In this document: one piece after another, positions 44,761 to 52,731 of the stretch
How the letters are laid out: each line of letters starts with the position of its first letter
How positions within the stretch are numbered: the stretch's first letter is position 1
Assembly: GCA_017398355.1 (NCBI GenBank)
Contig: JAFQGD010000048.1
Location: 1-64,000 of the forward strand
Direction: 5' to 3'
Origin: Akkermansia sp.
Lineage (GTDB): Bacteria; Verrucomicrobiota; Verrucomicrobiia; Verrucomicrobiales; Akkermansiaceae
Length of the DNA stretch: 64,000 nt
The notes under the pieces: generated by a model
The model's database searches: none
The model's input: only the letters and a program-made list of their open reading frames with translations
Told to the model about the DNA's origin: nothing
Translations under genes and position numbers: made by a program

Positions 44761-46656
44761 TTACATCTTTGCTCCTGCGGCTATCAACAATTTAACGATT
44801 TCTGTGTGACCATTCTCAGAAGCCTTAAGCAACGGAGTGATACCCTCCTTGGCAGCCTTATTGACATCCGCCCCTGCCGCTATCAACAGTCTAACGATTT
44901 CCGTGTGACCTTTGTCAGAAGCCAAATGCAACGGAGTTATACCAATCTTGTCAGCCTTATTGACATCTGCTCCTTTTGCTACCAACAGTTTAACGGTTTC
45001 TGTGTGACCATTATGAGAAGCACAATGCAACAGAGTCTCACCATCCTTGCCAGCCGCCTTATTGACATCTGCTCCTTTTGCTATCAACAGTCTAACGGTT
45101 TCCGTGTGACCTTTGTCAGAAGCCAAACGCAACGGAGTTAAACCATACTTGGCAGCCTTATTGACATCTGCGCCTTTAGCTATCAACAGTTTAACGGTTT
45201 CTGTGTGACCATTTCCAGCTGCCAAATGCATAGGAGCTCTACCATCCTCGTCGACCCTGTTGACATCTACGCCTTTCTCTATCAATAGCTCAACGATTTC
45301 TGTCTGACCCAAATGCAAAGCCGAATCCCACAGTGTTGTACCATAGTTGTCAGCCTTATTAACATCCGCGCCTTTAGCTATCAACAGTTTAACGGTTTCT
45401 GTGTGACCATTTCTAGCTGCCAAATGCATAGGAGCTCTACCATCCTTGCCCGCCTTATTGACTTCCGTTCCTTTTTCTATCAACAGTTTAACGATTTCAG
45501 TATGACCATAGCAAGAAGCCCAATACAACGGAATTCTACCATCCTTATCAGCGTTATTGACATCCGCTCCTTTAGCTATCAACAGTTTAACGGTTTCTGT
45601 ATGACCATTGCCGGCTGCCAAATGCAAAGGAGTTCTACCATACTTGTCAGCCCTATTGACATCCACACCTTTTGCTATCAATAGTTCAGCGGTTTCAGTG
45701 TGACCATTTATAGCAGACTCATGCAAAGGGATTCTACCATGCCTGTCAGCCTTATTAACATTTGCTCCTTTTGCTATCAATAGTTTAACGATTTCTGTGT
45801 TACCATTGTAAGAAGCCACATCCAAAGGAGTTCTACCATTCTTGGAAGCCCCATTGACATCTATACCTCCTTCTATCAACAGTTTAACAATTTCTGCGTG
45901 CCCTTCGTAGGAAGCCACATACAACGGAGTGAAACCACTATTGTCAGTCTTATTAACATCCACACCTTTTGCTATCAACAATTTAACGGTTTCTGTATGA
46001 CCTATTCCCGCAGCCACACGCAACAGCGTTTCACCATTTTCGTTAACCTTATTTACATCCGCCCCTGCTGTTTTCAGAAGTTCTACAATTTCTGTGTAAC
46101 CCAAATGTAAAGCCCAATTTAACGGAGTGATACCATACTTGTCAGTCTTATTAACATCTGCACCTTTTGCTATCAACAGTTTAACAGCTTCTTCATAACC
46201 CATTCTAGCTGCCACACACAACAAGGTTTCAGCATTTTCATGAGCCTTATTGACATCCGCTCCTGCCGCTTTCAACTGTTCAACGATTTCTGTGTGCCCC
46301 AAATGCAAAGCCCAATTTAACGGAGTAATGCCATCTTTATCCACCGTATTAAAATCCACACCTGCTGTTATGAGAAGTGAGACTGTTTTTGCATCGTTTT
46401 TCGCACACGCTACATGCAGAGCAAGCCCATAGTTGTCTGACATGATACCCTGTTCCTCCAATTCCCTCTTTGCCATTTGAGGGGGAAGCTCATTGCAAAC
46501 GCCCTCTGATAAGAGCACTACAGTCAACAAACTTAACCCAATTAATGACCGCTTGGCAAACTTTGATGCATTGTGTGATTTAGCAGAAGGTTGAGGTTGT
46601 CCCGTTTCCTGTGTAGGATTTCTCTCTGGGGGAGAATTAAGTGATGGCTGTGACAT
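44761..46656 (-). CDS. Membrane-anchored ankyrin-repeat protein (17 repeats)
   Basis: The 631-residue product has a short polar N-terminus, one hydrophobic segment (about residues 37-54, SLIGLSLLTVVLLSEGVC) and then 17 consecutive 33-residue ankyrin repeats from about residue 74 to the end, with consensus DGxTPLHLAAxNGHTEIVKLLIAKGADVNKAD; the last repeat is cut short (LLIAAGAKM). The repeats are very alike at DNA level (99-bp period), so copy number could change by recombination. No catalytic domain. The repeat array would lie outside the cytoplasm if the hydrophobic segment is a signal anchor. The region (44.2-47.2 kb) is clearly AT-richer than its neighbours and begins at tRNA-Leu, suggesting acquisition. 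Confidence 0.92.
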   Translation of the reverse strand: MSQPSLNSPPERNPTQETGQPQPSAKSHNASKFAKRSLIGLSLLTVVLLSEGVCNELPPQMAKRELEEQGIMSDNYGLALHVACAKNDAKTVSLLITAGVDFNTVDKDGITPLNWALHLGHTEIVEQLKAAGADVNKAHENAETLLCVAARMGYEEAVKLLIAKGADVNKTDKYGITPLNWALHLGYTEIVELLKTAGADVNKVNENGETLLRVAAGIGHTETVKLLIAKGVDVNKTDNSGFTPLYVASYEGHAEIVKLLIEGGIDVNGASKNGRTPLDVASYNGNTEIVKLLIAKGANVNKADRHGRIPLHESAINGHTETAELLIAKGVDVNRADKYGRTPLHLAAGNGHTETVKLLIAKGADVNNADKDGRIPLYWASCYGHTEIVKLLIEKGTEVNKAGKDGRAPMHLAARNGHTETVKLLIAKGADVNKADNYGTTLWDSALHLGQTEIVELLIEKGVDVNRVDEDGRAPMHLAAGNGHTETVKLLIAKGADVNKAAKYGLTPLRLASDKGHTETVRLLIAKGADVNKAAGKDGETLLHCASHNGHTETVKLLVAKGADVNKADKIGITPLHLASDKGHTEIVRLLIAAGADVNKAAKEGITPLLKASENGHTEIVKLLIAAGAKM

Positions 46657-47204
46657 GGCTTGGAGAGTGTTAGTGTTACTTATCTCATGAAACTACTTTG
46701 CCCCAAAAGACTGTTCTCTTGGGGTGTATAAAGAATGTAACATGCTCCCCCCTAGGTCAAGGATAAAAGAGCCTAAAATTCAATTTTCTGTGAGATTTGT
46801 CACAAAATTAAACGGACACCCCCTCCTTTGCAAAACAAAAATGGGCAACTCGGAGCAATTTTACCCTCCAAGTTACCCCAAACACGACCTTGATAAGTGG
46901 TCAATTCAACATCCCTCTGACCACTCCACAGAAGAACCCATCGGCAAATTCTCTCACACCCTTGGTGCAGTCCTTATTCTTCCAGCCATCGGGGTTATCG
47001 GGTAAATCCTTGGCAATGACACCCAGTTCCCAAGTAGCCAGATAAAGCTTGCCTCTCATCATCGGAGATAGTTCCAAATTCCTGACCAAACCGTTTCAAC
47101 TCCTGATTCGTGATGGTATTGACATCTTTAGCTAGTTCTCAAAATGTCCGGGGTATAGGAGCAAGAGGAATAAAAAGTGGACACTTGATGAAGAGGGAGG
47201 GTCC
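46657..47204. other. Spacer upstream of the ankyrin gene with a gene remnant
   Basis: 548 bases without an intact gene. The left 240 bases are AT-rich and hold the presumed ankyrin promoter, which I could not resolve to a convincing -35/-10. The middle holds the degenerate paralogue at 46901-47089. The right end (47090-47204) shows nothing recognisable. Confidence 0.5.
46901..47089 (-). pseudogene. Truncated paralogue of the 44259-44609 gene
   Basis: A 62-codon frame with LYLATWELGVIAKDLPDNPDGW...GVREFADGFF, about 17 identities over 36 positions with the C-terminal part of the 44259-44609 product. Just upstream, in another frame, lies NTITNQELKRFGQEFGTISDDE, which may be the displaced N-terminal part, so a frameshift is likely. 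Confidence 0.45.
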
Positions 47205-48023
47205 TCACTCATTGGTTGGAGAGGGCGGCTCATCGGGGAGCCATGGGAAGGTGCCGTTGCGAATTTGCTCGATGGCTTGGGGGTAGGGGATACCATTGAG
47301 GTAGAGCATGGAGGGCACGGCTGCAGCGGAGGGTCGCAGAGCGATATCTACGGTAAAGCGGATGCGGTTGGCAGGAAAATCAGCGCCGTTTTTGTGGAGC
47401 TCATCCGTCCAGATGCGCATTAAATCGCCGGTTTTTTCCTCGACAAAGTAGCGCATGGTGTTGCGGTAGCCACGGGAGAAGGAGAGGTTGAAGCGCGTAG
47501 TGCGTTGATTGTCAGTGCGCGTATTATTGATATCTGTCCACATAAGGCAGCGAAGTTCGCCTGGGGCAGGGGTATCAGCGGCAGAATCGGGGGCTTCGAT
47601 GCGCACGATGTGGTGGAAACCATCTTCCGCTTTTTTCCAGAAGGCAGCCACGCGGATGGAGGAGTATTTGCTGGTGATTTCCAAGGCATTCGGGGCTTGT
47701 GCTTGGCGAGGCTGTAGAGGATTTTCGACCTTGTATTCTACATATTTTCCGTTTTCCCATACGGAATCAGTGTTGACTTGCTCGCAGAGAGACTTACCCC
47801 AGAAGATGGATTTGCCGGCCGACTCTAAGGGGAGGGTGAGGTTGAAATTTAAGCGGATGAAATCGCCGCGCAGGATATCGCGCGGGTCGTTTTCATTGCA
47901 GCGCAGGCAGATAGTGGGTGCGGTTTGTAATTCGATACGGCGCTGGTGATAATTAATCGCCAGCCAGAGCAACTGGGCTGCCACCACCACAAACAACAGG
48001 ATGATGTTCACGTTTCTTTTCAT
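47205..48023 (-). CDS. GDYXXLXY-family membrane-anchored protein
   Basis: The 272-residue product has an N-terminal membrane helix (residues 5-24, VNIILLFVVVAAQLLWLAIN) and the family signature NDPRDILRGDFIRLNF (about 45-60; consensus DPRD-RGDY-x-x-L-x-Y), with a second similar region near 215-235. Proteins of this family usually sit beside a DUF2157 membrane protein, as here (19 bases downstream of it), and the pair is probably an operon. Molecular function is unknown. Confidence 0.82.
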   Translation of the reverse strand: MKRNVNIILLFVVVAAQLLWLAINYHQRRIELQTAPTICLRCNENDPRDILRGDFIRLNFNLTLPLESAGKSIFWGKSLCEQVNTDSVWENGKYVEYKVENPLQPRQAQAPNALEITSKYSSIRVAAFWKKAEDGFHHIVRIEAPDSAADTPAPGELRCLMWTDINNTRTDNQRTTRFNLSFSRGYRNTMRYFVEEKTGDLMRIWTDELHKNGADFPANRIRFTVDIALRPSAAAVPSMLYLNGIPYPQAIEQIRNGTFPWLPDEPPSPTNE

Positions 48024-48042
48024 GTTGCGTTCTCCTTTCTTA

Positions 48043-49176
48043 TCAGCATGATTTTTTCCGTATGGCGTGGGCTAGTTTGCGGCGCTGGCGCTCCAGACAC
48101 AGCACAAGCCCCAGCAGGACGCAGCCGGCTACTATGAGTACCACACCTGATTGAGTGAGCGAATCCAGCACATTGGCAACCAGAGCTATCCCGGCGCTCA
48201 GGACCATGAACGTACCAAAATTAAGCCACTCCAAGCGCAACGCGCGGTGGCCCACAGCCATGAGCCCGCCACCCAACAGCAGCCCTACGGCAATGCCTAT
48301 GGGCTCCATCCCCTCTCCTATCTCGCTGAGCAACTGGCCCAGCGGTAATGCCAGCCCCAGCATGGCCACTATGCACAGCCATTGCCCCCATGCGATACGG
48401 CGTGGCTTCGCCACCAACAGCATGAGTGGTCCGGCCAGTGTGAGCCCCAGCTGCATCCGGCTCTCAGCAAATCCCATCTCGCCGTACAGAAGCGGTATCT
48501 GCAACAAGATAAGATAGGCCAGCAGGGCGGGTATGCTTAGCCAGCGGTATTCGCGCAGGAAACTTTTTGCCCCGCGGCAATGCTCCGCAAACAACCACCA
48601 GGCTAAGAATAGCAAGGATAGCGCAGAGGCGACTTCCTCGCTGGTATTGACCCATGGGCGCAGCGTGAGCCATGATTCGGCATTGTCCAGTAGGGCACAC
48701 AGCAGCACCACGCTGGTGATGGCTACGCCCAGCATCAGAAGCCGCTGTTTCATTAAAAACGGCAGCACGCATACCCCCGCAAAAAAGAGCAGACATCCCT
48801 CCGCCAGCGGATTCTGTAGCTGAAAAATCTGCCCATACAGCGCAATGCACGCCAGCCACATGCCACCACCTATCAATCCCATCCCCTCTGCTACCAGCGG
48901 ATAAGTACGGTGAATGTTGGCGCAAGCTACCCAAGCGCCCAGTAGCAGTGCCATGGCCACCGCCATTTTCACCCCATCCGGTATAGCTTCCCAGTTTGCA
49001 GAAATCAGCATGATAATGCCCCCCAAAATCAGCACCCCGGCTAGGGAAGACATGCTCCACACCAGCCATTGCCGCCCGGCCGTGCCATTCAAATGAAAAT
49101 GCTCTGCAATGGCTGCGGCTTGTTCTGCGCTAATGATGCCGGCCGCTTCTAATTGCTCTATCTCTTTGCGTTTCAT
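48043..49176 (-). CDS. DUF2157 multi-pass membrane protein
   Basis: The 377-residue product (384 from ATG 49197) has a short cytoplasmic N-terminus with the DUF2157 pattern (KRKEIEQLEAAGIISAEQAAAIAEHF) and about ten transmembrane helices (from residue 42 to 360). The start at 49176 is preferred because homologues begin near this charged helix. Paired with the GDYXXLXY gene downstream. Unknown function; no catalytic residues are evident. Confidence 0.82.
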   Translation of the reverse strand: MKRKEIEQLEAAGIISAEQAAAIAEHFHLNGTAGRQWLVWSMSSLAGVLILGGIIMLISANWEAIPDGVKMAVAMALLLGAWVACANIHRTYPLVAEGMGLIGGGMWLACIALYGQIFQLQNPLAEGCLLFFAGVCVLPFLMKQRLLMLGVAITSVVLLCALLDNAESWLTLRPWVNTSEEVASALSLLFLAWWLFAEHCRGAKSFLREYRWLSIPALLAYLILLQIPLLYGEMGFAESRMQLGLTLAGPLMLLVAKPRRIAWGQWLCIVAMLGLALPLGQLLSEIGEGMEPIGIAVGLLLGGGLMAVGHRALRLEWLNFGTFMVLSAGIALVANVLDSLTQSGVVLIVAGCVLLGLVLCLERQRRKLAHAIRKKSC

Positions 49177-49285
49177 AGCGTCAGTATGCTTAACCAATTC
49201 TCAGTCTACCCCAATTCCCAACCTGTGTAAAGGATGAAAAAAGCGCCCTCGTAAAATAAATTTTCATTTTTTTCTCAAAAAAAGC

Positions 49286-49314
49286 TTGCATGCCATCTCA
49301 TTTTCATGTATACT
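49286..49314 (+). promoter_or_regulatory. Promoter of tRNA-Asp
   Basis: TTGCAT (49286-49291), 17-base spacer, TATACT (49309-49314), about 40 bases before the tRNA. The -35 TTGCAT is the same as at tRNA-Leu. Confidence 0.65.
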
Positions 49315-49355
49315 GCGCTCGCACCACCACCACGGAGGTGCAAACAAAAAGACAC

Positions 49356-49430
49356 GGAGCGGTAGCTCAGTTTGGTTAGAGCGCAGCCCTGTCACGGCTG
49401 AGGTCGCGGGTTCGAGCCCCGTCCGCTTCG
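49356..49430 (+). tRNA. tRNA-Asp (GTC anticodon)
   Basis: Acceptor GGAGCGG (49356-49362) pairs with CCGCTTC (49423-49429), discriminator G49430. D-arm AGCTCAGTTTGGTTAGAGC, anticodon loop CTGTCAC with GTC, T-arm CGGGTTCGAGCCCCG. CCA is not encoded. A terminator begins three bases later. Confidence 0.95.
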
Positions 49431-49432
49431 TA

Positions 49433-49475
49433 ACAACAAAAAAGGATAGCCCAAAGGGTTATCCTTTTTTGTTGT
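49433..49475 (+). terminator. Terminator of tRNA-Asp
   Basis: A 20-bp stem (49433-49452 with 49456-49475; one G-U pair), loop AAA, whose 3' arm contains TTTTTT. Unusually long because the A-run before and the T-run after also pair. Confidence 0.92.
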
Positions 49476-49741
49476 CTACATATCCGGGGTCTCACCCGCC
49501 ACCGCGACAAGGGACCTTGGTCTCCCAAGCCGTCACGGATGAGGTAAGGAAGCACAGTGTGCTTCCTTCCGACAAGCCGAGCAGACACCTCTGCTCGGGA
49601 ACCGCTTGCTTGCAAGCGGCTTGGAGGGCGGACGCGGGTTCAACCTATGATGCATGAACCCCACTCGCCATCTCCCAACGCCAGGATAGCCCAAGGGGTT
49701 ATCCTTTTTTGTTGTCTATGTATCCGGGGTCTCACCCGCCA
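49443..49741 (+). repeat. 59-bp direct repeat (duplicated terminator) enclosing a hairpin array
   Basis: Segment 49443-49501 (AGGATAGCCCAAAGGGTTAT onward, through CCGGGGTCTCACCCGCCA) recurs at 49683-49741 with three mismatches. Both copies contain the hairpin and T-run. Between them are four consecutive palindromes: AAGGAAGCAC/GTGCTTCCTT (49546-49568), CCGAGCAG/CTGCTCGG (49577-49598), CCGCTTGC/GCAAGCGG (49602-49619), GGGTTCA/TGAACCC (49636-49661). Hairpins 2 and 3 are joined by GGAA, similar to the linkers near 39.9 kb. The remaining bases to 49789 show nothing else. Confidence 0.85.
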
Positions 49742-49789
49742 TACACCCCCGATGGTTCTTCCTGTTCAGGGATTCGGGGAAGGCGGGAA

Positions 49790-51787
49790 TCACAGAAATT
49801 CCCGTTTAGCATCAGCTGGGAGGGCGAGCATGAAGCGTGCGCCGTAGTATTTGGCCGTGAGGCGGGAATCCAGCAGGTAGACGAGGCCGGTATCGGTCTT
49901 GGAGCGGATGAGCCGCCCGATGCCTTGACGGAACTTGAGGATGGCTTCCGGCAGGGTGTAGTCTGCAAAAGGGTTGCCACCGCGCGCGCGGATGTCTTCG
50001 ATACGGGCTTCGGTGAGCGGGTTGCCGGGGGATTCAAAGGGGATTTTGGTGACAATGACGTTGGAAAGAGCCTCGCCGGGCACATCCACACCGGTCCAGA
50101 AGCTGTCAGTGCCGAGCAGCACGCTGTCCACATCTCGCTTGAAGGCGGCGAGCATTTGGCTGCGGGTGAGCACATCTCCCTGCACGAGCATGGGCCAGCC
50201 TTTTTCTACACACCAGGGGCGTAGGAGGGCGGCCATTTGGCGCATGAGGCTGTAGCTGGTGAAAAGGATGAACGCGCGGCCTGCGGAGTCATCCAGCGCG
50301 CGGGTGATCCAGTCGAAGAGGGCCGGGCGATACTCATCATCCGGGGTAGCGGGGGGTGGCGGGGGCATGCTGCGCGCAACGACAACACGCATTTGCTCTG
50401 CAAAGTTGAAGGGGCTGCCAATTTTGAGGGTTTGGGCTCGTTCTGCGCCGACACGGCCGGCAAAATAGCCCATGCCGCGCTCACCGGTAGAGAGGGTAGC
50501 ACTGGTACAGATGCAGGAGCGGTCTGTCTCAAAGAGTTTCTCTCGCAGCACAGGCGCTACATTGATGAGCGCAGAACGTAGGGACGTGTAGCGGCCCTCG
50601 CTTCCGCTGCTTTCTGCCCAGTAGACAGCGGTATCGCTGTTGGAGAGTTGCACAAGCTCGGCTGCGGTGTTGCGGTAGGCAAGCAAGCGCGCCCCAATAT
50701 CCAGCAGCTCGGCGCGGTGCAAATCGTTTTCTTCTATCTGCGCCATGCTCAGCACCTCGTGCTCCAGGGAAGCGAGGGAGGGGGAAAGCAAATCCTCCGT
50801 CCATTCCGGGGTGCGCAGGCGCACGGTGCCGTGGTGCTCCTCCAGCTGGCAGTCTTTGCGGGCGCAGGTGAAAAATTCATCCGTAGCGGTTTGAGCATCT
50901 TCTATCAATTGCAGCAGCTTGGGGGTGGCGTTGTGGCGCAGGGAGCCCTTGTGTGTGTGCGGGTTGTAGAGGCGCAATAAATCGTATTTTAGCTCTGCTT
51001 CTGATAGGGAGAGCCCGAATTGGTTTGCCGCCACGGTTTCGATGGTGTGGGCTTCATCAAGAATCACAAAATCCCCGGGGAAGATGAAGCCGGGCATTTC
51101 TCCTTCCTCTTCTTCTGCGCTACGCATGCTATCGGCCAGGGAGAGCAGACCGAAAAACAGGGTGTGGTTGAGCACAACCACGCGCGCGCGCTCCACGCGC
51201 AAACGCGCAGCCTGATAGGGACAGGTAAAACCGCAGTTGCGGGGGGTGCATACGTGGCTCTCGCTGCATACTTGTGCCCACACTTTGGGGGAGATATTGA
51301 GCTCTGCCGGCAGCTCCGCCAGCGAACCCTCGCCACAATTCTGCGCCCAAGCTTGCAAATCATGCAATTGCTTGGTTTCTATTTGGTTGAATAAATCGGA
51401 TGCCTGCTCCAGGGCGCGGCGCAGGCGGGTGCGGCAAAGGTAGTTGGCACGGCCTTTCAGCAGAGCCGCTTCCAGCTCTATGCCCAAGGCTTTTGCAACA
51501 GTGGGGATATCTTTGTGGAAGAGTTGCTCTTGTAGGTTGATTGTGTGGGTGGAAATAATGGCCTTGCGGTCGTGCTCCAGCGCGAATCGCACCGCCGGTA
51601 TCAGGTATGCCAGCGATTTGCCCACACCGGTGCCGGCTTCTACCAGCAGCGGGGCATCTGCTTGCAGAGCCGTGGCCACCGCCATGGCCATTTCCTGCTG
51701 CTGGGGACGGTATTCGAACCCCCGCCCGGCTGATAGAATGCCGCTAGGTGAAAAATCCTGCTCTGTTTGCTCGATAAGCATACCCAC
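49790..51787 (-). CDS. dinG: DinG/YoaA-type ATP-dependent helicase
   Basis: Superfamily 2 (XPD-like) 5'-3' helicase that unwinds DNA forks, R-loops and other structures. The 665-residue product has Walker A AGTGVGKS (51-58), the HTINLQEQL motif Ia, cysteines C118, C180, C185, C189 (plus C174) placed like the 4Fe-4S cluster ligands, DEAH at 244-247, and C-terminal motifs including FILFTSYSLMRQM, LLGTDSFWTGVDVPGEAL and the motif VI QGIGRLIRS. All expected elements are intact. ATG 51781 is an alternative start two codons in. The gene stands alone between the hairpin array and a secreted-protein gene on the same strand. Confidence 0.92.
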   Translation of the reverse strand: MGMLIEQTEQDFSPSGILSAGRGFEYRPQQQEMAMAVATALQADAPLLVEAGTGVGKSLAYLIPAVRFALEHDRKAIISTHTINLQEQLFHKDIPTVAKALGIELEAALLKGRANYLCRTRLRRALEQASDLFNQIETKQLHDLQAWAQNCGEGSLAELPAELNISPKVWAQVCSESHVCTPRNCGFTCPYQAARLRVERARVVVLNHTLFFGLLSLADSMRSAEEEEGEMPGFIFPGDFVILDEAHTIETVAANQFGLSLSEAELKYDLLRLYNPHTHKGSLRHNATPKLLQLIEDAQTATDEFFTCARKDCQLEEHHGTVRLRTPEWTEDLLSPSLASLEHEVLSMAQIEENDLHRAELLDIGARLLAYRNTAAELVQLSNSDTAVYWAESSGSEGRYTSLRSALINVAPVLREKLFETDRSCICTSATLSTGERGMGYFAGRVGAERAQTLKIGSPFNFAEQMRVVVARSMPPPPPATPDDEYRPALFDWITRALDDSAGRAFILFTSYSLMRQMAALLRPWCVEKGWPMLVQGDVLTRSQMLAAFKRDVDSVLLGTDSFWTGVDVPGEALSNVIVTKIPFESPGNPLTEARIEDIRARGGNPFADYTLPEAILKFRQGIGRLIRSKTDTGLVYLLDSRLTAKYYGARFMLALPADAKREFL

Positions 51788-51821
51788 AGCAAGGAAAACA
51801 GGTGGGGCGGTGGCATCATGG

Positions 51822-52571
51822 TCAGCGCACGGGGCGCTCTCCGCAATCCGGCAGCTCTATGTTGAGCGGCAGGTTCGGGAAAAAGGCGCGCAGTATGTTC
51901 ACATCCGTATTGCTGTCAATGAAATACCACTTATTCAACTTGGTGCCGCGGGCGCTTCCCGGGGTGGAAATCACTTCATCTCGCACGGCAAAAATGTAGC
52001 TATCGCGCTGCACTCGCTGGGTGGTGCCATCGCCATTCGGCATGCTGTACACCAGCTTGGTGGGCAATACCACCAGGCGGCTGCGGTCTTTATCATTCTT
52101 CAAATCCTCCACGCGGGTGCGGCCTGCTGTGTCGCGGCGCACTTGGCGCGCCACCGCCGTGGGAGGGTTTACCACGTATTCTGCCACCGGATTCCCCACC
52201 GTAAAGCTCTCTACTTTGAAGCCGGCAGCGCGCATATCTTGTCCCATTTTCACGTAGCGGTCGCGCAGGGCTTTGCTGTTGGCTTTCATGCGGGCCTGGG
52301 CTTGGGCTTCCGACTCGCGGGCGGTGCCCATGATGCGGCGTGCATTGGCTGCCTCCATGCGGGGATCGCGGCTGGCAAGCTGGTCTGCATAGGTGCGGCG
52401 CAGCGGGGGGTACATCGAATCCAAGGCCCAACCCATATCGCAATTGCGCACAGCTGCGCCGTATTCGCGGGCGGCCTCGCGGGCTGTTTTCCCTGCTTCA
52501 CTTACCGGGGCTGCATAGGCTGCACTCCCCATTACCCCTATCATGCATATCAGACTCACGATTCGCTTCAT
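51822..52571 (-). CDS. Secreted hypothetical protein
   Basis: From ATG 52571 (MKRIVSLICMIGVMGSAAYA) the product has 249 residues with a clear signal peptide cleaved after AYA. A helical, Arg/Ala/Met-rich stretch (about 25-110, including RRTYADQLASRDPRMEAANARRIMGTARES) is followed by a beta-rich C-terminal half ending ILRAFFPNLPLNIELPDC. No family recognised. The longer frame from 52646 would bury the signal peptide and is rejected. It is divergent from the giant autotransporter gene. Confidence 0.75.
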   Translation of the reverse strand: MKRIVSLICMIGVMGSAAYAAPVSEAGKTAREAAREYGAAVRNCDMGWALDSMYPPLRRTYADQLASRDPRMEAANARRIMGTARESEAQAQARMKANSKALRDRYVKMGQDMRAAGFKVESFTVGNPVAEYVVNPPTAVARQVRRDTAGRTRVEDLKNDKDRSRLVVLPTKLVYSMPNGDGTTQRVQRDSYIFAVRDEVISTPGSARGTKLNKWYFIDSNTDVNILRAFFPNLPLNIELPDCGERPVR

Positions 52572-52676
52572 GCCTCCCATCTTAACACTCTGCGCCGTAG
52601 ATTCAAGCACGAATGCCGACATAGTATATAGTAACAACTCGTGCAAAAATTGTATGGTGCGGGTGCGGGAATTCGT

Positions 52677-52705
52677 TTGACTTCTGAGGGGTATTTTGCT
52701 ATAGT
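52677..52705 (+). promoter_or_regulatory. Promoter of the giant autotransporter gene
   Basis: TTGACT (52677-52682), 17-base spacer, TATAGT (52700-52705); the ATG is 26 bases beyond the -10. The PEP-CTERM palindrome is absent here. Confidence 0.75.
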
Positions 52706-52731
52706 GTTAGAGTTCAAGTAAACTGATTTTT

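Noticed and set aside
44055..47204. Prophage or integrative element inserted at tRNA-Leu
   Set aside because: No integrase gene and no repeat of the tRNA 3' end could be found at the far side of the AT-rich segment; kept only as a compositional island.
49286..49657. Coding frame across tRNA-Asp and the hairpin array
   Set aside because: It overlaps a tRNA gene and its terminator and consists of palindromic DNA; not a plausible protein.
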